Assembly: GCA_001600415.1 (NCBI GenBank)
Contig: BCJX01000016.1
Span: 370,068-434,067, forward strand
Source of the DNA: Pascua guehoae
Taxonomy: Eukaryota > Basidiomycota > Tremellomycetes > Trichosporonales > Trichosporonaceae
Length of the DNA: 64,000 nucleotides
Direction of reading: 5' to 3'
The translations under genes and the position numbers were made by a program. Below the pieces are notes generated by a model. It did no database searches. It was not told where the DNA came from and was given only the letters and a program-made list of their open reading frames with translations. Of the stretch, positions 33,061 through 43,130 are shown piece after piece. Numbering within the stretch: the first letter of the stretch is position 1; each line of letters opens with the position of its first letter.

Positions 33061-34602
33061 TTGACTGGATGGGCGAGTGTTGACTGTGGGGTTGGTGTGA
33101 GTCCTTTTTGTCCACGTTGCTGGCAGATGCCGTTGGGGTTGAGCGTGGTTGACTGGGCAACCAAAGGAAGACAAGGAAGGTTTACCCAAAGGCAGGCGGG
33201 GCGTCAGGCGGGGCGTCGGCGTTGCTGTGTGCAAGGTGGGTAGAGGTGGTTGAGGTGTGCACAGCTCAACTGTGTCGCAACCAAAGGGAGTGCTGATCTG
33301 ATCCGATCGAGAGCACAAAGAGAGACGAGCACTAGTACTCGGCAGGCACTTGCCCTGCTTGAAAAGGAAGGATTCAGGAATGGGAGAGTGGAACCGCAGC
33401 ATGCATGCCACGCTGCCCCATGAGTGACCGATTCCGCGAGGGCACAAAAAGCCATCTTTGGCATCGTTACGACGGGTTCCGAGTGCCGACAGTGAATGGA
33501 CTCACAAAGCATGTCGACGACAAGGATAAGAGTTGACGCTAGCTGAGGTGTACTCGCGTCACCTCGTTTTCGTTGTCGATTCATGCACACGATGAGGTCA
33601 TCGGTCATCGTGGGAATGCCGAAATGGTGGGATGGATGGCCGAGACGATAAGATTGTGGCGGCAAAGATCCAGGACCCCGCACCCAAAAAGCGGACCAAT
33701 GCCTGCTCCCATTCACCACAACTCTTATCCAGCTATAGCTAGTACTTCCTCTGGTCACTAGCCACTGGCCCATTCGCTGGCTCAAGATTCAATCCAAACC
33801 CCCCATAGCAAGAGGGCGATACGAGATTATTAAGTAAAGACGGGATCGATTGCATCGAAGTGCAGCATAGTATGGGCTGCCCATACCGTCTACACTGGCG
33901 GCTCACTTTCCGCGGTTAACACCGACTCCCCATTCATCATACCCTTCTCAAGGCCCATCATCCGTCCTCAACGCCCGTCATCCCTCCCCGACGCCCCCAC
34001 CATCTCCAAATGGGGGAGACCTACTTCCATGTCCGCGTAACCTTTTCTGAGATTTACACCATTCACCAATGCATCTTAACTCGGCCAAGATGTCCGTGGT
34101 GCTGGGGTATCCGTCGGATGGGATGTGTCTCTGGCACATTTGCACTACACATTGACAGGGGGCCGTGGTGAGTGGATACCCGCGGAGTAATGGTATGGGC
34201 AGGCCTATGACTCCGGGTATCTGGGCGGCGTGTAGTGCGTTGTGGCATCAAGGTGGTAATAACGATAGAAGCTCGCACATCATGATGGGATACCAAGGCA
34301 GACACAGACGCGTACAGGCAGACCTGCAGACCCACCGACCGAACCCACCCCGGTTCCGAGGTGGAATTAATCCGAGATAGTTACGAAATTAATCCGCCAC
34401 CTCCACCTCTCCACCATTCCCCCAAACTCCAGCGAACGGTGGTCTCTGGTTGAAAGCAATAATATGTGCCACTACACCGTTGCCTACCTCTAAAGGCAAC
34501 ATCTCCCCCTCCACATGCTCCACATCCCCATTCACCACGGCACTGACGCGCAAACAATGTGCTCGGAACCGAGCCATGAGCTATGTAGGCCAGCTGGGAC
34601 GG

Positions 34603-34609
34603 TATAAAA
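34603..34609 (+). promoter_or_regulatory. TATA box of the aldo-keto reductase gene
   Basis: TATAAAA in GACGGTATAAAAGGACG, about 117 bp upstream of the start at 34720. Confidence 0.55.
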
Positions 34610-34719
34610 GGACGCAATGTGTGCGGCCACCCCACACTCCAACTAGAACGGACATCTTTCCCGCTTCCTTGTCCAACCACCAGAACAACTACCCGAGCGC
34701 CTCCCCATACATAACAACA

Positions 34720-36306
34720 ATGGTCAAGTTGATGAAGTTCCAGGACATCGAGGTACCTGCCCCAGGCTTTGGGTGAGTCGAACACTGCCTTTTCTTCCCG
34801 TCTCCAACCACCACCACCTTCCTGTCTGCTTCCCCAGCCCCTCCTTTCGTCCTGTTCCGTATTTATGCCCCCTTGCATTTGCCGTTGCTCTTAGGGAAAC
34901 CGGCTCTCTTCATCCCTTGCTCGCCGTCTGGATCTTCATCGTCCTATTTCTCTTTACCTGGCCCGTATCGAAACTAACGCCCCAGCGCCATGGGCATGTC
35001 GATGGGCTACGGCAAGACGGACGACGACGAGTCGCGCAAGACGCTGCAGCGCGCCCTCGACATTGGGTGCACTTTCTGGGACACGGCGGTCGTGTACGGC
35101 AAGGGCCACAACGAAAGCTTGATTGGCGACTTTGTCCGGAAGAACAAGTGCCGCGACAAGCTGTTTATTGCGTCCAAGTGTGGATTCGACGTGAGTCGTG
35201 CTGGGGAGGTGGGGAAAACCTTTACTGGCGATGTGATGTTGGGACGGTTGTTGGGGGAAGACGACGGCTCTTTGGCTACTCTTCTCCTGCGATGGCCTCG
35301 ACCGATCATACCATGAAAACATTTTCCGCTCTCTCTACACTGCCATGGAATCCTACTCACTTCCCAGTGCATGGGCGGTACCGAGGCAAAGCTTGGCACT
35401 GTTACCAACAAGGCAGAGCACATCAAGGAATACATCGAGGGCACGCGTGAGCGCCTCGGGTCCTATCTTGACCTGTACTACCTTCACCGCATCGACCCCA
35501 ACACGCCGCTCGAAGAGTCCATCCCTGCGTTGCAGGCACTCAAGACGGCTGGCAAGTGCAAGTATATTGGGTTGAGCGAGTGCGGTGTCGCGACGTTGCG
35601 CAAGGCGGTGTTCGAGTGAGTCGACTTGTGGTGTGGAGGGGTCGCTGGGCCAAGGATCTGCTGGAGACTGTCGCTACTGGCCAGACCCTGTACCCATCGC
35701 TGTAGTACATGAGGACCGATCCGTGTTTCTCCTCGCGAGGAGGCTGACCTTCATCCTCACTCCAATCCTTCCCCCTCACTTCTCTGGCAGCCACTCGCGA
35801 CACGACCACTCACACTCCCAGTCGCACACATCGACGCGCTACAAATCGAGTACTCTCCCTGGTTTACCGACCACGAGTCCAACGGCCTGCTCGCCGCCGC
35901 GCACGAGCTCGGCGTCACCGTCATTGCCTACTCGCCCATCGGCAAGGGCATCATGAGCGGCAAGTACCGCTCGCCCGACGACTTTGACGCCGACGACATT
36001 CGCCGCACGATCCCGCGGTTTAGCGCCGAAAACATGCCCAACAACCTCCGCATTGTCGACGAGTTTGAGCGCCTCACCGCTGCAAAGGGGTGCACGTCGG
36101 CGCAGCTCGCGCTCGCGTGGGTCATGGCCCAGGGTGCGATTCCCATCCCCGGTACGAGGTCGGGCGAGAGGCTTGAGGAAAACTTTGGCGCGGGCGAGGT
36201 GAAGTTGTCGGACGACGAGCTGAAGACACTCCGTGTACTCGTTGACACGGCAAAGCCAAAGGGCGAGAGGTATAACGCCGCTGCGCTCAGTATGGTCGGC
36301 CACTAG
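34720..36306 (+). CDS. Aldo-keto reductase (AKR13-like), last splice junction out of frame
   Basis: Exons 34720-34772, 34986-35190 and 35368-35615 join in frame; a last exon starting at 35822 runs to TAG at 36304-36306. About 330 residues. Catalytic residues are visible: Asp50 and Tyr55 (FWDTAVVYG), Lys82 (IASKCG), His126 (YYLHRIDP). [34 protein letters not shown] and [16 protein letters not shown] follow, the NADPH-binding end. Such enzymes reduce aldehydes and ketones with NADPH. The third exon ends in phase 2 at the only good donor, but the last exon needs phase 1 at its only good acceptor. As written, the junction shifts frame by one base. A single-base error, an unseen microexon or real breakage would each explain it. 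Confidence 0.8.
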
Positions 36307-36896
36307 GCGGGGTAGGCGCAGGGATAGGTGCCATGGTCTATGGCATCGAGACTTTGTACAGAAAGATGCATGCGACAGTGGCTGCGACAGTGTGCTACAA
36401 TCTATCCAACAACAGGAAACACACGAAGCGAATACTGTCTACCCGCATCCCAGACCCAGGCAGGACACAATTCTTCAGCTTGGGGACCCACCGTACGGTC
36501 CCACAACATGTGCCGTCTCTGTGTCACCGTGCCCTCTTACCAACGCCGTCGACAAAAGCGACAAAACGTTGACAAGACGAGGGGGGTGACTGTGGTTGAG
36601 GTGTACACATCACCCTCTGCCATTCCGTGTCGATTGCCAACCATGAGGTCATGGGGTGCAAGCAAGCGAGATTGAATGCCGACATTGCGGAATGCCCGCG
36701 CGGATAAGATTGCAGTGGCAGTAGTGCTAGTACTGGGCCAAACTCACTCTCTGGCGCCCCCATCGCGCCGCCAGACGATCACTCAAAGAGTGGATAAATA
36801 CATGTCGCCAGTCAAGCCCTCGTCCCCATTCCCTTCCACCCACTCCCACCGATAACTGCGACTACCCACCCCTCGCCTCCACCACCAACTACAACC
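36307..36896. other. Intergenic; no gene seen
   Basis: 36540-36740 resembles 33490-33680 (shared GTCGAC, TGAGGTGTAC, GTCGATT, ATGAGGTCAT, GATAAGATTG in the same order). ATAAATAC near 36795 is a possible TATA element for the next gene. Confidence 0.45.
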
Positions 36897-37506
36897 ATGC
36901 CCTCGGAAACGAGTGAGCCTTTGATGTCCCCACAACCAGCTAAACCCGAGTCAAGGGATCCTTTACGTCGAGCACGTGGAGCTCGGGCCCGACGCCGTTC
37001 GCCGACGACATCCCCATCCAGGCGCAGGTATGCCACGAGGTGCACACCTTTGCCCTCGACGACATGCAGGGCAAGGGCTACGCGGTCTACCTCAGGTGCG
37101 TCTCGGGTGAACTGGCTCTGACACACAGTTGCTCCTCGGCCGACCCCCACATCTGGCCTTTCAGTGAGTCGCGCCCCGAACTTCCAGCAGGTGCAGGTCC
37201 TGACACTTTAGCGGGATATGTGACGTTTGAAGGCACGCTGGCCGGGAGGCAGGGCAAGGTCGTCATGGCCGCGTCGGGGATGTATGACCATGCCAAGTTT
37301 TCCGTCGACTGGGACGTCCTCCCCGACACCGCCGTGTGAGTCACTGGCCAGACTCGACACCTCGGCCAGCATAGTGTGCGTGGTTGCCTGTGCTTACATG
37401 CAGTGACGGGCTCAAGGGCGTCAAGGGCCGCGGACACTATGTCATTGCCGATTGCATGGCCAAGCCTGCCAAGCCCGTCCAGTTTGAGCTCACGGTCGAG
37501 TATTGA
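36897..37506 (+). CDS. DUF3224-like small protein, paralogue 2
   Basis: Four exons: 36897-36912, 36951-37095, 37165-37335, 37404-37506, giving 144 residues. Words in order are FTSSTWSSGP, HTFALDDMQGKGYAVYL, GYVTFEGTLAGRQGKVVMAAS, FSVDWDVLPDTAVDGLKG, VKGRGHYVIAD. This lines up with paralogue 1 (HTYATMDISFDGAEVNGKG, GHVIFEGAILGRKG, TGELKGIKGKGGY) and with the DUF3224 pattern. A GTATGC inside exon 2 could look like a donor, but reading through keeps the homologous VCHEVHTFALDD. The 38-nt first intron ends in GAG, an uncommon acceptor context, so the first few residues are the least certain. The function of the family is not established. Confidence 0.65.
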
Positions 37507-37781
37507 TGTCGTTGTGGGCGCGGCGTGTGGAGACGGTCTGGATCGAAAAGACGTGCAGTGTCTGAAGCAGCAGTGTATGTATCCGAGTATTTGAGGGCAT
37601 GGAAAGCCGCTTCCTTCTTGTCTTTGTTCCCGACCACCCCAAGTTACTAGCTCCCCACCACCGCTTCACTACTTCCCTTCCTCTTCCCATCCTCCTATCC
37701 GACCCTCCCGTCCCAACCTCCCATCCCAACCTCTCATCCCGACCTCCCTGCAACCCAAAAAGCACTGTACTCTTCAGTACC

Positions 37782-37867
37782 CGACCCCGGCCCGAATCGA
37801 ACGGACAACCTTGAGGAATAGGACATTCCAGTTGGAATCTCACGCGCTACCATTACGCCACGGGGTC
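37782..37867 (-). tRNA. tRNA-Trp (anticodon CCA) with intron
   Basis: On the minus strand the 7-bp acceptor stem GACCCCG / CGGGGTC closes the gene. The D arm is GGCGTAATGGTAGCGC, the T arm GTCCG-TTCGATT-CGGGC and the variable loop AGGTT, all as in eukaryotic tRNA-Trp. The anticodon loop begins TTCCA and an intron of about 13-14 nt follows it. The 3' stem of the anticodon arm pairs imperfectly (one A-C), so the exact intron edges are uncertain. A Gly(UCC) reading of the loop is possible, but the rest of the sequence fits Trp. Confidence 0.8.
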
Positions 37868-38517
37868 GCTTGATGTCTGTCTTTGCAGGTGCCCACAGGG
37901 CCCCGCGGGCCTCCGAGACGCGCAGACAGAATGTTTCACACAGTCATGCAACCCTGGTTAAGCCTGGTTGCCGGTTGCAGCCCTTGTCGTGCTCTGTCGG
38001 TACTCGGCGTAGTGCAGAACTTGTCCAGCAGCCAAGCGGCAAGCGGGGGTGGGCATGTGGGCAGACCAACTGAAACGAGGTTGTTTCGTCTCGCTCTGTA
38101 CACGCCACCGAGCCGCACTAGTGCAAGATTCACTCCCGACACTGACAATGCCGCACGCTCGGGGTCAGTTACAGTGCAAAACGACATTGAGCAGGCATTG
38201 GGCTCCCGCATGCACTGCAGTTTGCCTATTTGCCCTTATTTGGATTGAATGGGTGCAGCCGTGGGTGCCAGTCTGGGTGATGGGTGGTGGATTGCACAGC
38301 CTCTCGCCACATGACGAACATGGACCACGTACCGACGCTGTGCATCCGTGCGGTGGCGGCTATGCACACCCACCCTGCCGCCACACGCCGCCGCCCCGCC
38401 GCCCCGCCACCCCGCCCCCCGTTGCCCCACATTCTTATCAACAAACACTCACTCATCTCGCCACTAACTCAACCTCTGACACTACTTGCTCTACCACTCG
38501 GACAATCTCACAACGTC
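37868..38517. other. Intergenic; no gene seen
   Basis: The region has CCGCCCCGCCACCCC-type repeats at 38380-38420, in the leader of the next gene. No coding frame is recognised. Confidence 0.5.
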
Positions 38518-40131
38518 ATGTATTCGAAAATACTTGCTGGCAAGAAGAAGGCTGAAGCCGTCCCGCCCATCGACGACTTTCCTCCCGCCCTCCCGTTCCA
38601 GCTTCCCAGCAACGAGGGAGCACCAGCCAAGGTCGTGCTCCTAGGTGCCAGCAAGGACTGGGACGTCTGTATCAACCGTGACCTCACTCTGGCATCTCCG
38701 TTGTACTTACTCTCGTCAGACCATGATCGAAACCGTTGCACAGTACCTCGACACGGTCCCGGCCGCCATCTCGCTCACGGTGCCCATCTTCCTTGGCGAC
38801 CGGATAATCGACACCACGCTCAGCCGCTCTGCTTGGCCGGGCTGTGTCAAGCAGTACGTTACAGCTCCAGACAATCCCGAAGCTATCCATGTCCATGTCA
38901 CAGTCGAGGCTGCGCCCCCCGAGGACGATACAAGCTCCATGGTCAAACGGGAGCCCCCTAGCTACTTGGTTGCTACCGGTACCGAAAAGGCCCACGCTGC
39001 CGACCTAGCCTCGGCCCACCCCAAGGCTATGCAGATTCATGTAAAGACGCTCAATTCCAAGATTATCACCCTTCCCTTTGCCGAAAACCTCAAGGTCGAA
39101 CACTTGAAAGCCCTAGTTGAAACAGAGGACAGGGCTCCGGCGAGTCAACAACGCCTCATTTTCGAAGGCAAGCAGCTTGAAGACGGCCGGACCCTCGGCC
39201 ACTATGGAATCTGTGACGGGTGCACTATTCATCTCGTGCTGCGTCTCCGTGGGGATAAGCCTGTCATTTACCTGTACCCTCCGACCACCACCGACGTGTC
39301 GATCAAGCTCTCCCTCAGCCTCGAGTGTGGGTACAGCCAAGGCAGGCAAAGCTGACAACAAGGGAGCTTCAGTGCAGTCTACCCGACCACGCGCACTGTT
39401 CTGGGGCAAGGGCCCGAGCATGTCCAGTGGGACGTCTCGGCGCAGCCCAATGGAGATCTCGAGTGCACGCAGACTGGCGCCAAGGTGCCGTATCTCTTTT
39501 GGGAGGGTACGTTTTCGAGCTCTGTCGCTGCTATTTCATCCTCGCGCTGATCACCGCAGCCGAGACCAATGGCAACGTCTCGTCAACGCAGCCCGCGTTC
39601 AGTCCCGCTCGTCCCTCGCTTTCTGCAGACGACACGACCGCCGTCCTCCTCCCCGCGGACGGGGTTCCGGCCTATCTCGACCGCGCCCTTGGGGCCCTTG
39701 GTCTTGTGAGTGGGATCCGGCTGCTTTGTTCGCTACTCTTATCATTAACCTCAGTCTTCCACGCAGCGCACCGACTTTATTACGTGGGTGACACAGGCTC
39801 CAGGCCATTGCAACTGTTTGGAACAATACGCTGACCTGCTCACAGTTACTGGCTCGGCGCGATCAACAGGCACAAGCACATTGCCCTCCGTTTCCTCCCG
39901 CAGGACGAGTATGCCCCCGCCGCCCCGCTCGACATTACGCCCGCCCCGGACGTCGTCACGCGTGTGTTCATGCTCTTCCGTGGCGTTGAGGACCACGATG
40001 GGTGGACCGACGCCGCGGCCCGCGCGGGGCAGCCGGTTGGATTCTGGCGCGACGTCGTCGGACTCTCGGAACGCCATGCCGACACGTCCGTGTTCCGCGT
40101 GCTCGAGTGGGGCGGGATGGAGGTCAAGTAG
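38518..40131 (+). CDS. Ubiquitin-like domain fused to a YLYP-type C-terminal domain
   Basis: Six exons: 38518-38664, 38720-39330, 39373-39506, 39560-39705, 39767-39783, 39846-40131, giving 446 residues. Residues 153-228 are a full-length ubiquitin-like domain: MQIHVKTL at the start, [17 protein letters not shown] with Lys at the position of ubiquitin K48, and HLVLRLRGD at the end. The final Gly-Gly is Gly-Asp, so it cannot be processed or conjugated like ubiquitin. It is followed at once by [30 protein letters not shown], and a C-terminal part with TDFITYWLGAI and [10 protein letters not shown]. The KPVIYLYP...YLFWE domain also occurs in bacterial proteins of unknown function. Residues 50-110 may hold a preceding beta-grasp-like or adapter segment. 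Intron 1 has a GTCTGT donor; exon 5 is 17 nt. Confidence 0.75.
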
Positions 40132-40660
40132 GGTGTGAACTGCCGAGGCACTGGGAGGTTGTATACAGTATTAGGATTCACAGAGGTTTGGACACGGCCA
40201 TGCGGGCGAGCATGATGAGGATGCCATTGGCACTAGGCGTTTACGAGTGGGAGGCCGATAGGACAAGGGCGACATTGTACCATGTACTCTGTGATATTGT
40301 AAAGAATGGCCAAAGTTGACCGTGGCCATCTGAGAAAGCCGTTCGTGTTCTGTAGGGCTTGCAGAGTGTCTCGAGAACACTACGATGCCCGCTCAGCTCT
40401 CACCGTCGGAGGAAGGCGAAGGTTGCGCGTGGTCGGATGACGCCACTGGGCGATCGAGTCTCCACGTGATGCGCCAAGAAGCTAAATCAGCCAAAGATAG
40501 CGAGCTGCGAGCTGACGGTATCCGCATCAACCACCTTGGCCGGCCATATCTCCGTCGTACTTATCCCTCCTCCGAACTGCATGCACAACTCGACCTCAAC
40601 TTCGTACTTATTCTCCAACACAAGCCGCCCAATGCCAAGACCACCCCAAACATCCGCACC
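40132..40660. other. Intergenic; no gene seen
   Basis: Contains an open frame upstream of and in phase with the cysteine hydrolase (from 40385), but the residues there have no family resemblance and are taken as 5' leader. Confidence 0.5.
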
Positions 40661-41221
40661 ATGACATCCTCCCCCGCGACGCGCCCCAACACGGCCCTCC
40701 TCATCATCGACATGCAGACCAACGTCGTCCCCGGGGACACGTACAACCGCACCCCCGTCCTCTCCGCCATCAACACGCTCCTCTCCCGTGCCCGCGCGAC
40801 GTCGACGCCCGTCATCTGGGTCCAGCACAATGACGCCGACCTCGTCGCCCACACTTCGGGTTGGGAAATTGTGCCAGCCCTGGTCCCCAACCCGACCGAG
40901 CCAGTGATCCAAAAACACTACCGCGACGCATTCGAAGACACACCCCTCGCCCAAACCCTGCAGGACCTGGATGTGGGGCATGTGGTCGTCACGGGCGCCC
41001 AGAGCGACTACTGCGTGCGGTCCACGCTCCACGGCGCGTTTAGCAGGGGTTACAATGTCACCCTCGTGGCCGACGCGCATACCACCGAGGACGCGAGGGG
41101 GTGGGCGGCCGGCGTTCCGGGGCCAGAGGGCGTGGTGGCGCACATGAATCTGTATTGGGACGGGCAGGATGCGCCGGGGAGGAAGGGGCGGGTCGTGAAG
41201 GCTGCCGAGGTCGTGTTCTAG
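40661..41221 (+). CDS. Isochorismatase-like cysteine hydrolase
   Basis: A single-exon gene of 186 residues. The start MTSSPATRPNTALLIIDMQ is chosen because family homology begins there; the frame is open upstream to 40385 without similarity. The isochorismatase/nicotinamidase triad is visible: Asp17 (LLIIDMQ), Lys85 (VIQKHYRDAFEDT) and Cys118 (GAQSDYCVRST). The G(A/C)xSxxCVRxT loop and the later VTLVADAHTTED segment are as in the RutB/YcaC-like branch. Such enzymes hydrolyse amide or vinyl-ether bonds of small metabolites through a cysteine nucleophile; the substrate cannot be told from sequence. It follows the ubiquitin-like fusion gene in the same orientation, 529 bases away. Confidence 0.85.
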   Translation: MTSSPATRPNTALLIIDMQTNVVPGDTYNRTPVLSAINTLLSRARATSTPVIWVQHNDADLVAHTSGWEIVPALVPNPTEPVIQKHYRDAFEDTPLAQTLQDLDVGHVVVTGAQSDYCVRSTLHGAFSRGYNVTLVADAHTTEDARGWAAGVPGPEGVVAHMNLYWDGQDAPGRKGRVVKAAEVVF

Positions 41222-41979
41222 CCTTGACGGGAGGAGAGGTCAGGCGGGCGGGCAGGCGGGCGGGCAGGCGGGCGGGCAGGCGGGCGGGCAGGAGGTGGGC
41301 GGGCAAGGCGTGCGAGATGCGTTGTAGCTGTACCTGCACCAAAGCTGTGCCAAAGCTGATGAGGTCGCGTTGTCGACCTGCGCGGCGTGGAAAATTGTTA
41401 TCGGTCCTCATGGACGGAAATGGACGTGTACTGTACCAACTCCAGATGCTCACCGTGGACGGATCCACACAGATCCAAGGGACAGCCAGGGCGTTTCAGT
41501 ACAGTCCTGTACTGTATTGCTGGCTGCGACTGGTTCCGAACTAACAACACTCACGTGCGGGCAACTGCAACTCATGCACCCAGCAGCTGGTCTCGGCTAT
41601 TCACATCATACAGATTTATTATATTCACCGTGTATATGGTGAGGGGCAAGCTACAGGTTGTGAGATTATGACTGGCGTAGTGTAACAATCTAGGTGTTGG
41701 TGTTTGCGCGGGAGAGACGGGACGGGGTACAGGCTGAAGAAGGGTTGTCCGAGGTGGCACTTGACGGCACGGCTCGCGCGTGCCCGGACCGAATGAGCGC
41801 GCTGTAGGGGGCTAAAGGGGTGGGTGGGCAACAGACTCGGCACTCGGGGGCCGTCGTCTGCGGGGGGCGAGGGACTGCCGGCCCAATGTGTCGACGGTCA
41901 CAGAGACACGCCGTGACACGGAGCAACGTACAGCAGTCCAAATGGACGCCTTGACGCTCGCACAGAGACCAGCGGCAAC
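41222..41979. other. Intergenic between convergent genes; no gene seen
   Basis: Apart from the 12-bp array at 41243-41293 and two copies of TGGACGCCTTGACG at 41943 and 41984, nothing is recognised. Confidence 0.5.
41243..41293. repeat. 12-bp tandem array (AGGCGGGCGGGC)
   Basis: About four units just after the stop codon of the cysteine hydrolase. Confidence 0.9.
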
Positions 41980-43022
41980 CTAAGTGGACGCCTTGACGGG
42001 GCTGGCGCTGTGGCCCATCTCCTCGTCGACGGCAGCCTCCAACACACGCGTCGAAGCAACCGCCAAAGCAACCACCGCAGCACTCGCCGCAGCATTCGCC
42101 ACAGCATCCTCCGCAGGATTGCGCTTGCGCCTGGGAAACCACGTTACGTGCTTGAGGTCATCGAGGTCCACGACTGCAAAGAGGGCCAAGACGACAAAGT
42201 CGGGCAGGGCAGTGAGGACAAGGACGCCCTCGGGGGTGGTACCAAACTGTGTCCCGTTGTACATCTGGTCCTCGTCGGCGATGACCCAGAGCAAGAACCC
42301 GACGCTCTGGAGCACGAGCGCGGTGGCGCCGACGACGACGAGGCCCGGTGCGGTGCGTTGTCCGGGGGCCGCCTTGACGATTGCGAATCGGGCGGCACAG
42401 ACGAGCAGCCAGGTGCAGACGATGATGAACAGGGCGCCGCTCACAATGCCCACCCCGAGCGCCCCCGACCGGGTGATACTGTTCTCGGACCTGGGTGCGT
42501 AGATTTGCAGCGCGGTGGCGACATTGTGCCACCGGACCGTGAGCAGCATTACCGCCGCGAACAGGCACGCAATCGCCAGTGGGACAAAGGCCACAGAGCC
42601 CGCCATCAGGTGGTGCGGGAACGGCAGGCGCGCGCCAGACGAGGCGTCAGAGCAGTGCCACGGAACCACGACGCGCAGGACAAACGTCGTCACACGCGCT
42701 GCAAGTCAGCGATCAGCGGATCAGCGCGGTGGGGATACAGTGTAACCAGCACTCAGTACTCAGTAGTGCGTGTCGACTCGGTGGCAAAATGGTCGCGCCC
42801 ACAGCCCACAGCCCACAGCCCACACGACTAGCGACGGTACGTACCAGCACAAACAAGGACGAGGCACACATACACGGCCATCTTCCTCGTCCGCCGCACA
42901 ATGCGCACAATCAACACGAGCCCGAGGATAAAGTAGACAATCGTGTAGGCCAGACTCCACCGCCACGCGATAAACGGCAGGTCGGCGTATCGGTGCGAAA
43001 ACGGATAGTAGGCGCCCGCCAT
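41980..43022 (-). CDS. Polytopic membrane protein of unknown family
   Basis: Two exons: 43022-42845 and 42698-41980, giving 298 residues in frame (GTACGT donor, TTGCAG acceptor). After MAGAYYPFSHRYADLPF come hydrophobic helices: SLAYTIVYFILGLVLIV, MAVYVCLVLVCAG, GSVAFVPLAIACLFAAVMLL, GVGIVSGALFIIVCTWLLV, LVVVGATALVLQSVGFLLWV and VLVLTALPDFVVLALFAVV, six or seven in total. A soluble C-terminus follows with a KRNP and Ala-rich stretch. The layout resembles small fungal seven-helix proteins, but no diagnostic motif of RTA1, pheromone receptor or rhodopsin families is seen (no retinal lysine in the last helix). Function unknown. Confidence 0.7.
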
Positions 43023-43023
43023 T

Positions 43024-43130
43024 GTCGAGTCGAGTGTCGCCGAGTGGAGTCGAGTGTCGTCGAGTTTCGTCGAGTGTCGTCGAGTTTCGTCGAGTGGAGT
43101 CGAGTGGAGTCGAGCTCGAGCGAGTCGAGT
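43024..43130. repeat. GTCGAGT-rich simple repeat
   Basis: Irregular array of GTCGAGT, TTTCGTCGAGT and GGAGTCGAGT units immediately upstream of the membrane-protein gene, in its leader or promoter. Confidence 0.85.

Larger units (their letters stand above)
32942..34719. other. Divergent intergenic region
   Basis: No gene is seen. It contains a GA microsatellite, a segment at 33490-33680 related to 36540-36740, a palindrome GTATGGGC-T-GCCCATAC at 33870-33886, repeated CGCCCGTCATC words near 33960-34010 and two AATTAATCCG words at 34364-34397. Confidence 0.5.

Noticed and set aside
37019..37030. Possible GTATGC donor inside exon 2 of DUF3224-like paralogue 2
   Set aside because: Reading through keeps VCHEVHTFALDD, which aligns with HTYATMDISFDG of paralogue 1.
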